A DNA stretch of 64,000 bases from contig JAGKQI010000105.1 in NCBI GenBank assembly GCA_018806915.1, positions 3,968,001 to 4,032,000 on the forward strand, written 5' to 3'. Below, one piece after another: positions 13,433-22,529 of this stretch (position 1 is the stretch's first letter; the number at the start of each line of letters is the position of its first letter). Origin of the DNA: Phytophthora colocasiae (taxonomy: Eukaryota > Oomycota > Peronosporomycetes > Peronosporales > Peronosporaceae). The notes beneath the pieces were generated by a model. That model ran no database searches, was not told the origin of the DNA, and saw only the letters and a program-made list of their open reading frames with translations. The translations under genes and the position numbers were made by a program.

Positions 13433-13968
13433 TTAGCATTTTATTCTCCCTTGCTCATGCAGCACACGCTTTACACTTGCAATGTACTCGGGCCCAACTC
13501 CACAGCAGCCTCCAACAATTTCAACACCAAGTTCAATCCACTGCGAGACAAAATCCACATATCGCTCCACAGCCACATCTGTCCTCATCGCCTGCGGCTG
13601 GCTAGACTCCGCTAAAGACCAAGCATCCTGAATGGCTGTAAGACGATTAGCATAGGCGCCCAACCGCTCTCCACGACTGTGTAGTCTTTCACGTACATGT
13701 ATGTTTTCATCGGTATCCAGTTCTCGAAGTGCCTTACAGATCGCCTCTGGCTGCGAACAGTTGAAAAGAATCGCTTGCAACTCCATCTCAAAGATGTTCT
13801 CCGTAAAACTCAATAGATCTTGAGCAGCATCGCACACGTTCTCTCCACTTCGAAGACGACCGCAGCTATTCAGTGTGAATGAGACCATAACCCCCTCACT
13901 ATGAAAAGGTACGTCTGTGCCTTGATACGCAAAATGGAGAGTGTGATTAGAGAACTTAGCTACCTCCG
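13433..13968 (-). pseudogene. Homocysteine S-methyltransferase, 3' (C-terminal) fragment
   Basis: The translation contains VMVSFTLNSCGRLRSGE, ILFNCSQPE and VGGCCGVGPEYI, the three zinc-ligand cysteine positions of the homocysteine S-methyltransferase (Pfam S-methyl_trans) family. The enzyme uses S-methylmethionine or a similar donor to make methionine in the cytosol. The frame extends upstream of the first Met through LHFAYQGTDVPFHSEG to a candidate TTTCAG splice acceptor at about 13969. Beyond it lies unrelated, transposon-like sequence and no N-terminal half. A paralogue with the opposite defect lies at 26853-27739 on the same strand. The stop is at 13433-13435, and the 3' end converges on the fibre gene about 160 bases away. 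Confidence 0.8.
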
Positions 13969-14472
13969 CCTGAAATTAAGCCCTAATTTCAGGGCTGGCG
14001 ACGTTAATGTTATCTCGATAACACGTTAACTGCGTAGTAGTAGAGCTTACTATGACTGAAACAACACCTCAATAGTAGACCCTCTAAGCAGACATCTCGC
14101 TATTTGTATGTAAATTCACCTAACCCCTATATATTCATTTTACATGCGGCCTGAGGTGTTGATTTACTTTAAGGAAGTCGAATCTCTGTATTAGGGATGG
14201 TTGAATATGACAATCCATCCGACCATACTTGGAATTTGTATGCATTCAGGTTCCGCGCAAAAGCCAATAGGCATCGAGATGGAATGTTCCGACCAATCAC
14301 AGATCATTAGATAGTCATTTTCTACCAATCACATCGCTAAAAAAGGCAAGTCCTGTAAGCCAGCCGTTCCGACGTATCGAGTCGGAAAGCTCCGTCAAAT
14401 ATGTGTATGGACTCTCAAGAAGCAAGTCAAACTCATATCACTTGAATATTTCCTATCTATCCGACCAGAGGC
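13969..14472. other. Non-coding stretch upstream of the first recombinase relic
   Basis: No gene is seen. It opens with a perfect short inverted repeat (CCTGAAATTA, 5-base loop, TAATTTCAGG, about 13970-13994), followed by a second one around GTTAACGTG/GTTATC sequences near 14003-14030. These may mark the edge of the mobile segment that removed the 5' half of the methyltransferase gene. Cryptons lack terminal inverted repeats, so the left boundary of the recombinase element cannot be fixed. Confidence 0.35.
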
Positions 14473-16084
14473 ATGGGGTTAGAAGAGTTAGCGCCTGGAA
14501 ACACCAAGCGTGCCAAGGCAACTGCCGTAGCGGCATTCATGCGGGTTCTGAAGTCTGAGTGTGTGACAGAGTAGTATGTGCGTGTCTGTATTGAGCGTGA
14601 CGAGAGTGGGAAGTGCTTTGTGTCCGTAATGGACAAGTTTAGTATGCATCTTGCGTTTGCTGAGGGCAAAAACGGCAGCGAGAAATACTTCAATGCAGTA
14701 CTACAGGCAAGCTAAGCTGTGGCTCCTTGACCAGTTTCCTCAGCACCGTGCTTCACTGGAAGCGCGGTTGTTGAAAATGGGGAAGACGCTAGACAATTTT
14801 TGCATGAAACGTGACGGTGGTGGCTATATCAACAAGGCACCACCATGTACAAAGAGTGATTTGAAACGAATGCTAATGTATTTGTATGTTAATGCAAGCT
14901 GCTCTAGTGACTATGAGGACGCTGCACTCTTGTGCTTGTTGTGGCACCTTTTTGGACGAGCGTCAGACCTCGCGCTGCTGCGTAAGCCAAACGTGTCCAT
15001 CGACGCTGGCAGTGTGCTCTTCGTTCGCTTTATCCGGATGAAGACATCGGAAGAGCAAGGCTTGTCTCTCTTCCCTGGAACGGCCTTCGAGACGTGCCCG
15101 ATGCTCGCCATGGCTCTAGCTCTGCTGATGCAGACCGCTCCATGCCCCAACGTTATCGACAACGTACCAGACCTCCCAAGCCAAGCTGCGATCTCGCTGT
15201 CCGCTGATGTGCCGTTGCTGGAGATTCTCGATCATCCTGCTGACTCCGCTGGACTCAACGTACCATCAGCTGCAGGGGTAGACACAACACCAACCATCTA
15301 CTCTCATGTGAACCGCGTGCTGGACAGGATCAGCGTCGCAGCTGGAGTAAAGGCCGCGCTGACGTCTCACTCCTTCCGCCGCGGTGAGACACAGCATGCT
15401 AATAGCAGTGGAGAGCTAACTGCGCGTTGGATCTTCGATCGCGGTGCCTGGAACATGAGCACAACAAACAAGGGCTTCAACTACATCTTCAACACCAGCA
15501 AAGAAGACCACAAAGTCAGTAAAATACTCAGCGGATATGATGCTGACGCCAAGGTGCCTCTCCAAGACTTGACCTCCTTCGACTCTCAGACTAAAGCGAT
15601 GATCACCAAATTCCAGCGCCTTCTGTTCACCACTTGCCACGGTCTAGAAACCACACGACACAATGTGAATCAAGCCGGGCTAGATGTGCTTACCGCTAGT
15701 GTTCTTCGTCACTATCCGCTGCTGAAGGCCTTGAACGCTGTAACTCCAGCTATCAAACGCATTGAAGCTTGTGCTGTCGACTGTGGCAGCTCGCGTGCTG
15801 AACTGCTCGCATGGTCATCGCATCTTGCAAGCCCTGAGTCAACCTGTGAGGACAGCAAGCCATCAAGCACCCAGCAGCAACAGGAGGCAGCAAAGCAACC
15901 GGTAGGAACGAGCAACGAGCAGAAGATCATCGTGCACCAGGCTACTGTCATTAATCACTTTATCGAGCACACGAAGCGACAGGATGCTAGGATGGATGCG
16001 CTTGAGGCTAATGTGGAGGAGCGGATCTGCCAAAATCTCGTTGAGGCAGGTCTCGATCGCCACTTGCGCCCAGACACCGACTAA
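14473..16084 (+). pseudogene. Crypton-like tyrosine recombinase, broken near its N-terminus
   Basis: From the ATG at 14473 the frame reads MGLEELAPGNTKRAKATAV, meets TAG at 14572-14574, continues in frame, then needs a 1-base shift at the A-run near 14665 to join the long frame to 16084. That frame holds a tyrosine-recombinase pattern: an N-terminal helical core-binding part (YYRQAKLWLLDQFPQH), the first catalytic Arg in HLFGRASDLALL, the box II HSFRRGE (H-x-x-R), and a candidate nucleophile Tyr in FNYIFNTSKED. The C-terminus is Gln-rich (STQQQQEAAKQ) with a final helix. This matches Crypton transposases, which insert by recombination and leave no inverted repeats. The stop and the frameshift imply an inactive copy. 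No GCR1_C-like domain is evident, unlike the relic at 20934. Confidence 0.75.
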
Positions 16085-17341
16085 CGGAGGGGGTCCCCCG
16101 ATGATCCGTGATCTAGCTGTGTGTAGTTTCACCTTGTGTACCCGTCGGTAGGCGGGTTACGCTCTTCCAGGTGACTTCTGAAGGTGTCTTAGGACGAGAA
16201 GAAAGTCTTGGGTGACGCAGGGGTTTGAGGCGGCGTGGAAGTTCTTCACTCCACCTCGGGGTACTTGATCCCGGTCGTAGGCGAGTTCTCGATCCTTGAT
16301 CGGGGTGCCTGGTTCTTGATCCAGGTCTTCCAATAGTCCACTGTTCGGGATTCAGTCCCTTCCTTTCCGTTGTTTTCCGCTTCCGATAGCGGGGGTCTTG
16401 AGGGGGCGAGATTCGACGGGATCCTTAGGCTAAACAACCAATTCCTTCCGATCCGATGTATGCACTTAAAGGATAGTTCACTAGATAGGGCAAAGCTGGC
16501 CAATATATTATCCAGACTTAACCGCTATACTAGGTCACGTATCCTTACCTTCCTGACGCTTGTAGGGCCAATGTAGTTCCCGGTTCCAGGCGTAGCGAAG
16601 ACACTTGAGTGGCTCAGGGCAAATTCGAGTCTGTTTATGGTTATTCCTATGCCTACTAATCCCATCCTGATTTACTATCCTACGATCACATGACACTGGC
16701 TACATAGCTGATCCCTAGCTTGGTTCCCCTAACCCTGATCATGAGCCGATTCCGTACTTAACCGAAGCTTGATCTCGTACTTAACCGAAGCTTGATCTCG
16801 CACTTAACCAAAGCTTGATCTCGTACTTAACCGGGACTTGATCTCGCACTTAATCGAGACTTGATCGCTGCCTGATCGGGACTTGATCGCTGCCTGATCC
16901 TGCTTGGTAGTCGTTCGGGGAATCCGGATCAGGCCACCCGAAGAGTCTGCGTCGCGCCTGGGGCTGAACTTGGTCCGGAGCTGATCTCGTACTTAAACGG
17001 GAGAGGATCACCGCGCGATCCCACTTCGTCGCCCCCCGGGGAAGCAGGATCAAGCTGTTAGAAGACCTCGGGATGCCGGGGTGAGCCGATCGTGCTCACT
17101 TGGGACCCCGTCATCGCTGATCGCGCGAGAACATCCTTGATCTCCCCATTCTTCCTCCGGTAGGATTCGGATCACCCACGAACACCGCTCCACTTGCTCC
17201 TCCACCGGTGTCTCTGTTGCCTGTTCCCCGGCGGGACCCATCGTACTTTCGTCTGATTCGACTCAGATCTGGGGATCACAGGTCCCCCCTGTCGCTCGTT
17301 CCGACTCTATTCGGGTTCGTGGCTGATATCGCCTCTCCGGG
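16085..17341. other. Non-coding block with a minisatellite, possibly a solo LTR
   Basis: No convincing gene in 1.25 kb. It begins after the recombinase stop with TGTGTAGTTTCACC (about 16120) and may end near TTCACCACA at about 17367, a TG...CA arrangement that could be a solo LTR, but no target duplication was found. It contains a 23-bp tandem repeat, listed separately, and several GATC-rich degenerate motifs. Confidence 0.35.
16754..16890 (+). repeat. 23-bp tandem repeat, about five copies
   Basis: Unit GTACTTAACCGAAGCTTGATCTC (shown in part as GTACTTAACC...TTGATCTC) is repeated at 16754, 16777, 16800, 16823 and 16846, followed by a degenerate 22-base copy. The first two copies are identical; later ones change to GCACTTAACC or GCACTTAATC. 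Confidence 0.85.
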
Positions 17342-17401
17342 AAAGATTCTCGTCCGCTTCACCACACTAAACTGAACAACAACCCTATACAAGCGTCAAA
17401 C

Positions 17402-17872
17402 AAGAGACACAAGCCAGAAACTGACACAAGCGACGTCAGCAAGATCAAGAAGAAGCAACGCAGATCAGCAGTAACTCACCTTCGTGCGACTTGGTACGCG
17501 TGGTACGCTCAAGAGCCTCGGCTGTGGCGTGCACCGATCTCGAAGCAGCAGAAGTCGGATGCCAAGCAGCTTGTCGCATTCATCAAGCTGTTTCTAGAGG
17601 ATGAATTTGTGCTGGACGCAGCGACACCAGACTATCGCGATCAGGTTCTGGCACTTGGGGCTCGTGCTGAGAAGTCCGTCCTTGCATTCCTTGGCGAGCG
17701 CAGCATCAGCTCCCGTGGTTCAGGTGCCGTCCTCAAGCACCTGCGTGCCCTTCATCGCTCTGGTGCACTCAACATCATGATTGAGCGCCACGAACGGCTC
17801 CTGCAGACTCCTGCCATCCAAGATCCATCCCCAGGCTACACGCAGAACATTTTGGAGCAGGTTAGCGAGTAA
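17402..17872 (+). other. Open frame of unknown function, no clear start
   Basis: An open frame ends at TAA 17870-17872. It reads a basic stretch (SKIKKKQRRS), then WYAWYAQEPRLW, KQLVAFIKLFL and GERSISSRGSGAVLKHLRALH. The frame is open further upstream to about 17342 but has no in-frame ATG, so this is probably a 3' exon or a truncated gene. I do not recognise a family with certainty. Its position behind the recombinase relic suggests an accessory element gene, but it could equally be a separate repeat-borne ORF. Confidence 0.4.
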
Positions 17873-17956
17873 GGCATTCAAACACAGCCATTAAACACAC
17901 AATGACCTGCAAACGATCATGTACTGAATGCTTGAGAAGAGACTCGTACAACAGTG

Positions 17957-18106
17957 TTAACCACCAAGCCTAGAACACAAAGCTTAACCTCCTTGCGGAA
18001 CAGCAATGTTAACCTCTGAGCTAAGCACACAAAGTTTAACTCAAGCCAACCACTCAGCAATAGCACGCACACACACACAAACACGCACACATGCACACTC
18101 TCACAC
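17957..18106. repeat. Short direct repeat and (CA)-rich microsatellite
   Basis: Two imperfect copies of a roughly 36-base segment (GTTAACC...ACACAAAG[C/T]TTAAC) lie at 17957-17993 and 18008-18044. A CA-rich microsatellite follows at 18064-18106. Confidence 0.6.
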
Positions 18107-18110
18107 TGGA

Positions 18111-18180
18111 TGCTTGCAGCTGGAATCGAACCAGCACCTCCGAGTTTTTAGGCTCGGGCCCTACCATTGGGCGCGAGGGG
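18111..18180 (-). pseudogene. tRNA-like relic
   Basis: On the minus strand there is a perfect T arm (GCTGG TTCGATT CCAGC), which contains a consensus B box GGTTCGATTCC. An anticodon-like arm has 5-bp stems (CCGAG/CTCGG), and a D-arm-like segment (GCCCAATGGTAGGGC) precedes it. The anticodon loop has 8 bases, so no anticodon can be assigned. The 3' acceptor strand TGCAAGC has no partner, because the 5' side is replaced by a C-rich run. A tRNA pseudogene or a tRNA-derived SINE head fits better than a working tRNA. Confidence 0.4.
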
Positions 18181-18550
18181 GCGGGGGGGGGGGGTCTTGA
18201 GGCCTTGGAGGCTTGAGCGCTACCTTGAAAAATATGATGAATGAGGGAGCGCTCAGCTTGTCGGCGGCTGCGTTTGGTGGGCGTGGGTACAAATTGAGTG
18301 GCTCAGATTTCTTTTTTTGGTGTGTTCCAAAACTTTGGTACAGTCGGAGTGGTCGGAAGTGAGCGGTCGGACGTCGGATAAATTTTGGTATGGGGGGTCG
18401 TGGGAAGCAACTTCTTCGTGCCCAATCAACATCCGAGGGTTTTATTTGACCAATGAACGACCGTCACGCTTCAGAAAAGGCGGCAGACACTTTTTTTCAA
18501 AATGAAATGGAAATATTTGTTTTTGTGACTTTGGTGAATTTGAAAGTGTA
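18181..18550. other. Non-coding stretch with a long G run
   Basis: Begins with an interrupted run of G (about 18178-18194). No gene, RNA or mobile-element signature is seen in the rest. Confidence 0.4.
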
Positions 18551-18797
18551 GTCATACTAGAAAGTACGAGTTCACACCAAAAAGTACGTGTCATACCTCG
18601 AAGTACGAGTTCACACCAAAAAGTACGCGTTCATACCAGAATGTATGATATGAGTGTATATTCCAGTCTGATCTGAGCGTACTTTTAGGTATGTACGCAT
18701 CGTACCTTTTGGTATTAACTCATACCTTTTGGTATGAACTCGTACTTCGAGGTATGGCACGTACTTTTTGGTGTGAACTCGTACCTTTTGGTATGAC
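18551..18797. repeat. Long imperfect palindrome built from GTACNNNTTCANACC-type units
   Basis: The left arm starts GTCATACTAGAAAGTACGAG at 18551. It matches the reverse complement of the right arm, which ends at 18797, over about 67 bases with only a few mismatches. A shorter-period motif (AAGTACGAGTTCACACC and variants) recurs within each arm. The spacer is about 110 bases. This would fold into a hairpin and resembles a foldback or MITE-type element; no flanking duplication was recognised. Confidence 0.8.
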
Positions 18798-18898
18798 CTC
18801 TGGTTAAATGAACACCATAGTAGCGATGAAAAACGTCGTAGAACTCATCAGTCTTATGGCCTCACGGTCTCACTACAGCCTCAACTACTTCAAGCCGC

Positions 18899-19862
18899 CT
18901 ACTTTGCCTTTAAGTACGATTCCTTGTACTGCTGAAAGGTATCACATGGCCCAATGCTCTCCAGTTTCGAGATGATCTTTTTCAACTTGGTCACTTGCTG
19001 CCCCGCTCGTCTTCGGCCTTGTCCTTCCGAGCTTGAAATTCAGCCAGGTGTCGGTCCCTTGCTCCCATGTAGCGCTCCACCTTCTTGCGATAGTCTCGAA
19101 AGTTTGCTGTCAGCGTCTCAAAGTCGCTTTCAGTCTGGGCCTTTGCTTTATGTGCCAAAGCTACACACCGGCGCTCATTGGAATACTCCACATCCATCAT
19201 AGCGTCGAGTTCCGCTTGGGGCTTCGTGTCAATATCTGCCTTCAGTCCATCTCCAAAAGCGTTGAAGGCCCTGGCAGTCTTGTCCCAGTGCGCCATCACT
19301 TTCTCAATGCGCGCTCTAAACCCGTTCTTCTGTCCGCGCAGCTTGTCCGGATGGAGAACGAAGATTGCTGCCCGGTAAAGCTCTTTCGGTGTGGTCATGA
19401 TAGGACCGTGGCTGTACTTTGCCTTGCAACGTGCTCTCAGCTCTTCAAGAAAGTGGGCGAAAAGCTCTGATTCCAAGCTGACACTATAGAGCAAATTTCG
19501 CTTCGAGAAAGCTGTCCAAGCTGTACACTCCAGTTCTTCCACCTCGACTTGCTGAGCTTCGAGTTCAGCGAGCTGCTTCCGAGCCATTAAACGTTACATG
19601 GGTTAAACAATACAATATTTTGCAAATATTTACAATTATATACCTTCGAGGCGTCGGAATTGGTCGAACATGCGCTTTTCTGCCGCTTTTGGAGGGAATT
19701 CACCTTATTGCGGGCGTATGAGTCCCGGTTTATCGCCTTTCGCGACTTCGCCGGCTTCTTCTTGCCACACACCTTGCGGTGCTTGGCCATGTTTGATTTG
19801 GACACGAGCTTGGAGCATGTGGGGCACTCGCCCTTCGCCGGAGCAGTGTCACTGCTCTCCAT
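18899..19862 (-). CDS. Two-exon protein with an N-terminal C2H2 finger and an HPD motif
   Basis: Exon 1 starts at the ATG at 19862 and encodes a C2H2 finger (CPTCSKLVSKSNMAKHRKVC) and a basic tail (KKKPAKSRKA). A GTATAT donor follows TCGAAG near 19645. The next exon joins around 19570 with QLAELEAQQVEVEELE and continues through ELYRAAIFVLHPDKL, whose HPD is reminiscent of a J-domain signature, to a charged helical region. The frame stops at 18991, but a 1-base shift near 19000 extends it through a plausible C-terminus (KLKKIISKLESIG) to TAG at 18899-18901. The family is unknown to me. Its place among element relics suggests an element-encoded gene; a true J domain is not established. Confidence 0.55.
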
Positions 19863-20540
19863 TGTCCGACCAATTTATACGACTTATATAATACTGATTT
19901 TTGTTGTGGTCGCATATGCTTGGCTAATAAAAATGTTAGGTGTTGTTTCAGGGAAAGAAGTCAAGTTACGTTTTCTTAACACGGGATCAGATTTGAATTT
20001 ACCTCAAGGCTTCCCCCCACTATTTCATGTAATACCGTTAAACTAGTTCGTGGGTCTATGCGCCGCCCGACACCACAATTAGGATCACGTTTACTCCATC
20101 ATGTGGCGTACAGTAGCTTTAAATACCTGAGCCTATGCAGCAATCTGGATTGAATACCTAACGCATGAAGGCATTACGAGTACCTACTGGATACTATCTA
20201 GTGGGTGACCCAGGAATGACAGCCCATTCATGGAGTACAAAAAAATACGACCAGCATGACGTTACTGAGGGAATGCTTCCGATCAGCTCATTTGTATGTG
20301 GCATTTTTTCCTTCTTAGATACGGACGATACCGTTTTTAAAGGTTTTACGTATATGATTGGCTGAAGTCTTGGCCAATGAACAGTATGTATTTAAGCGCG
20401 CTATCCCGCGTTAACCAACTAACTCCTGACACAGGCTAGATGCAAAAGATTTGACGTTACTTAGCGTTAAAAAAGTAACGTCGCCTCCTCTACCTGAAAT
20501 GGCCGGCGGTCCCACCAGATCTGCATACCGTGCAAGTCCC
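19863..20540. other. Intergenic stretch, partly Copia LTR
   Basis: No gene is seen in 19863-20350. An inverted repeat GACGTTACTT / AAGTAACGTC lies near 20452-20482. The right part is probably the minus-strand 3' LTR of the Copia fragment next to it, since TGTTGAAAG (minus strand, starting at 20550) follows a purine tract AGGAGGAG. The LTR's other end is not identified. Confidence 0.45.
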
Positions 20541-20931
20541 ACTTTCAACACTCCTCCTCGCCGACGATTTCAGCGAGTTTCCTACATCCTCAATGTAGTG
20601 CGAGTGTGACTCGAGCTCGCAGCTCGGTCATTCTCGGCGCGCTCAGCGCCTTCGTCAGCATGTCTGCTGGCATCTCCTTGGTTTCTAGGTACTCGGCCCG
20701 CAGCACCCCACGCCTCACGTAGTCTCCGACAAATTTAATTCGTACGTCGATGTGCTTCGCCTTCCCTGACGACTGCTCTCCTCCGAGCTGTTTCAGCGCG
20801 GCTTGATTGCCCACGCGCAGCTCCATTGGCATCTCCAGCGGCACCTTTAACTCCCCCAGAAGCTCCCGTACTCCGATCATCTCCTGCGCTACCACGGACG
20901 CGGCAGTGTACTCAGCCTCCACGAGCTTCAC
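20541..20931 (-). pseudogene. Ty1/Copia RNase H C-terminal fragment with start of 3' LTR
   Basis: The minus-strand frame 20931-20590 reads VEAEYTAASVVAQEM, GNQAALKQL, KHIDVRIKFVGDYV and EMPADMLTKAL, the end of a Copia RNase H. A polypurine-like tract and an LTR-like TGTTGAAAG follow. The rest of pol is missing: the fragment stops abruptly where the second Crypton recombinase begins (20934), so it is a truncated insertion or a breakpoint. It differs clearly in sequence from the Copia element at 31.5-62.6 kb. Confidence 0.8.
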
Positions 20932-20933
20932 CT

Positions 20934-22284
20934 ATGTCGCTGTCGATGCTCTCTCGGATGATGTCGTTTCTTGAAGCGGATTCTATGTTCAACGAAACGA
21001 TGCGCACATGGTTTTCGGCTGTTTGTTCACTCGCGTTCTACGGGATGTGTCGAATCAACGAAGTTTTACTGATGAAGAAAGGTGATATTCAGTTTGGACT
21101 TCGTCGACGATCGCGTAAGAGCAATGCTTCAATTAAATTTGGTTGTTTTACGATCCGCGATCGCAAGACTGATCATGACCCACTAGCCAGCCGCACGTAC
21201 TCATTGCACTACCTTCCAAAAGAAGAGCAAGCCGCTGAGGCATTGACGTATGTCGAGAGATGGTTCACATATGCTGCTACTCGCCTATATCACAAATGGA
21301 GAGATGATGACTATGCATTCCCTTCGTTGACGAAAATTCCGCGAAGTACCGGAAAGCGGCGCACATGCTCCAAAAACGTTGATTCCAGTGAAGGACCGTT
21401 TACTAAAGTTGGCATTAAGTGGGGATCACCGATGTCTGATACACATTTCACGCAGGTTCTAAACATTGTAGCCGGTGCCTGTGGAATCTGTAAGAGTGTG
21501 TTAGGAGACGACATATGGTTTACGTCGCACTGTTTTCGGCGTGGTGGTGCTCAACATCGCTTCATGTTTGGTCCGGAGAAGAGACGATGGTCGCTAAAAT
21601 TGGTTAAGTGGTGGGCTGGGTGGTCCCCTAGCGAGAAAGCCGAGACAGTGACTAGGTACTTACTGGATGACGTTCTGGACCGTGAAGAAAATCAGCTTGG
21701 TGACGCACTAGCACCAGATGCAGTGTCATGCTCCGATAACGCGTTGATAGGCTTCCAAGATATTTCCTATGACTCGTTTAACTGGTGCCGAAGCTAGAAC
21801 TGTATCTAGAAATGAGGAAATTACGATGGAATCCTCTGTTTTGGATGATTTAAAAAGCTCTCTGCTGGAAGGTATACGAGACATGGTCAAGGAAATTGCA
21901 GCTTGTCAAACGGCCTCACTGGATGGACAACCTTCCGAATGTTTTGAGATTGCTGCTGGTGAAGAAGACAACACCCATTTGATGTCTGAATTACCGGATG
22001 CGAAGTCATGGCGAGACTACATAGATCAGTACTGGAATGCTAACCGCTCTCTCCATCAGTACCGAGCAGGTGTGGCTATGCTTCCACATGAGCGAAAACG
22101 GCACAGGTCGCGGTTGGCAAGAATGAAAATCATTGCGGAATTTGTCCGAGACAACTATAACGACGACAAGGACCAGTTTGAGACTGCGTTTAGCAGGCAA
22201 ATCCACGGCGAGATAACAGTGAACAAGATACTTTGCGCGATACGAACGCTGAAAAGGTCACCAGTAGATGACATTGTAATGTAG
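20934..22284 (+). pseudogene. Crypton-like tyrosine recombinase with GCR1_C-like DNA-binding tail, 5'-truncated and frameshifted
   Basis: The first frame (ATG 20934 to 21797) begins inside a recombinase catalytic domain. It has the first Arg in YGMCRINEVLLM, box II HCFRRGGAQH (H-x-x-R), WWAGWSP and the candidate nucleophile Tyr in VTRYLLDDV. A second frame (to 22284) overlaps it and carries SWRDYIDQYWNANR and RHRSRLARMKIIAEFV, the Trp/Arg-rich pattern of the GCR1_C domain usual at Crypton C-termini. A single indel or an unrecognised intron near 21770-21800 separates the two. The N-terminal core-binding domain is missing because the element abuts a Copia fragment on its left. It is distinct from the recombinase at 14473. 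Confidence 0.75.
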
Positions 22285-22292
22285 TAAAAAAT

Positions 22293-22462
22293 AAATCTGC
22301 CTCAAAAGTCTAGTCCTCCTCAAAAGTCTAGTCCTCCTCAAAACTCCAATCTCTGCCTCAAAAGTCCAATCTGCCTCAAAAGTCCAGTCTGCCTCAGAAG
22401 TCTAGTCTGCCTCAAAAGTCCAGTCTGCCTCAAAAGTCCAGTCTGCCTCAAAAGTCCAGTTG
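22293..22462 (+). repeat. 18-bp minisatellite (CTGCCTCAAAAGTCCAGT)
   Basis: About nine head-to-tail copies of an 18-base unit, with variants TCCTCCTCAAAAGTCTAG and CTGCCTCAGAAGTCTAGT. The first copies are the most diverged and the last three are identical. It lies between the Crypton relic and the convergent C2H2-RING gene. Confidence 0.9.
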
Positions 22463-22529
22463 TGACAAACGAGATGAGATGTATGCAACGTACATGTATT
22501 TAACAGATTACCTTGGCTTCGTGCTAAAA

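Noticed and set aside
16120..17367. Solo LTR in the non-coding block behind the first recombinase
   Set aside because: Ends are only TG and CA, with no target duplication and no second copy in the window; kept as a possibility only.
22293..22462. CRISPR-like array
   Set aside because: The units are directly adjacent without unique spacers, so this is a minisatellite, and the genome is eukaryotic.
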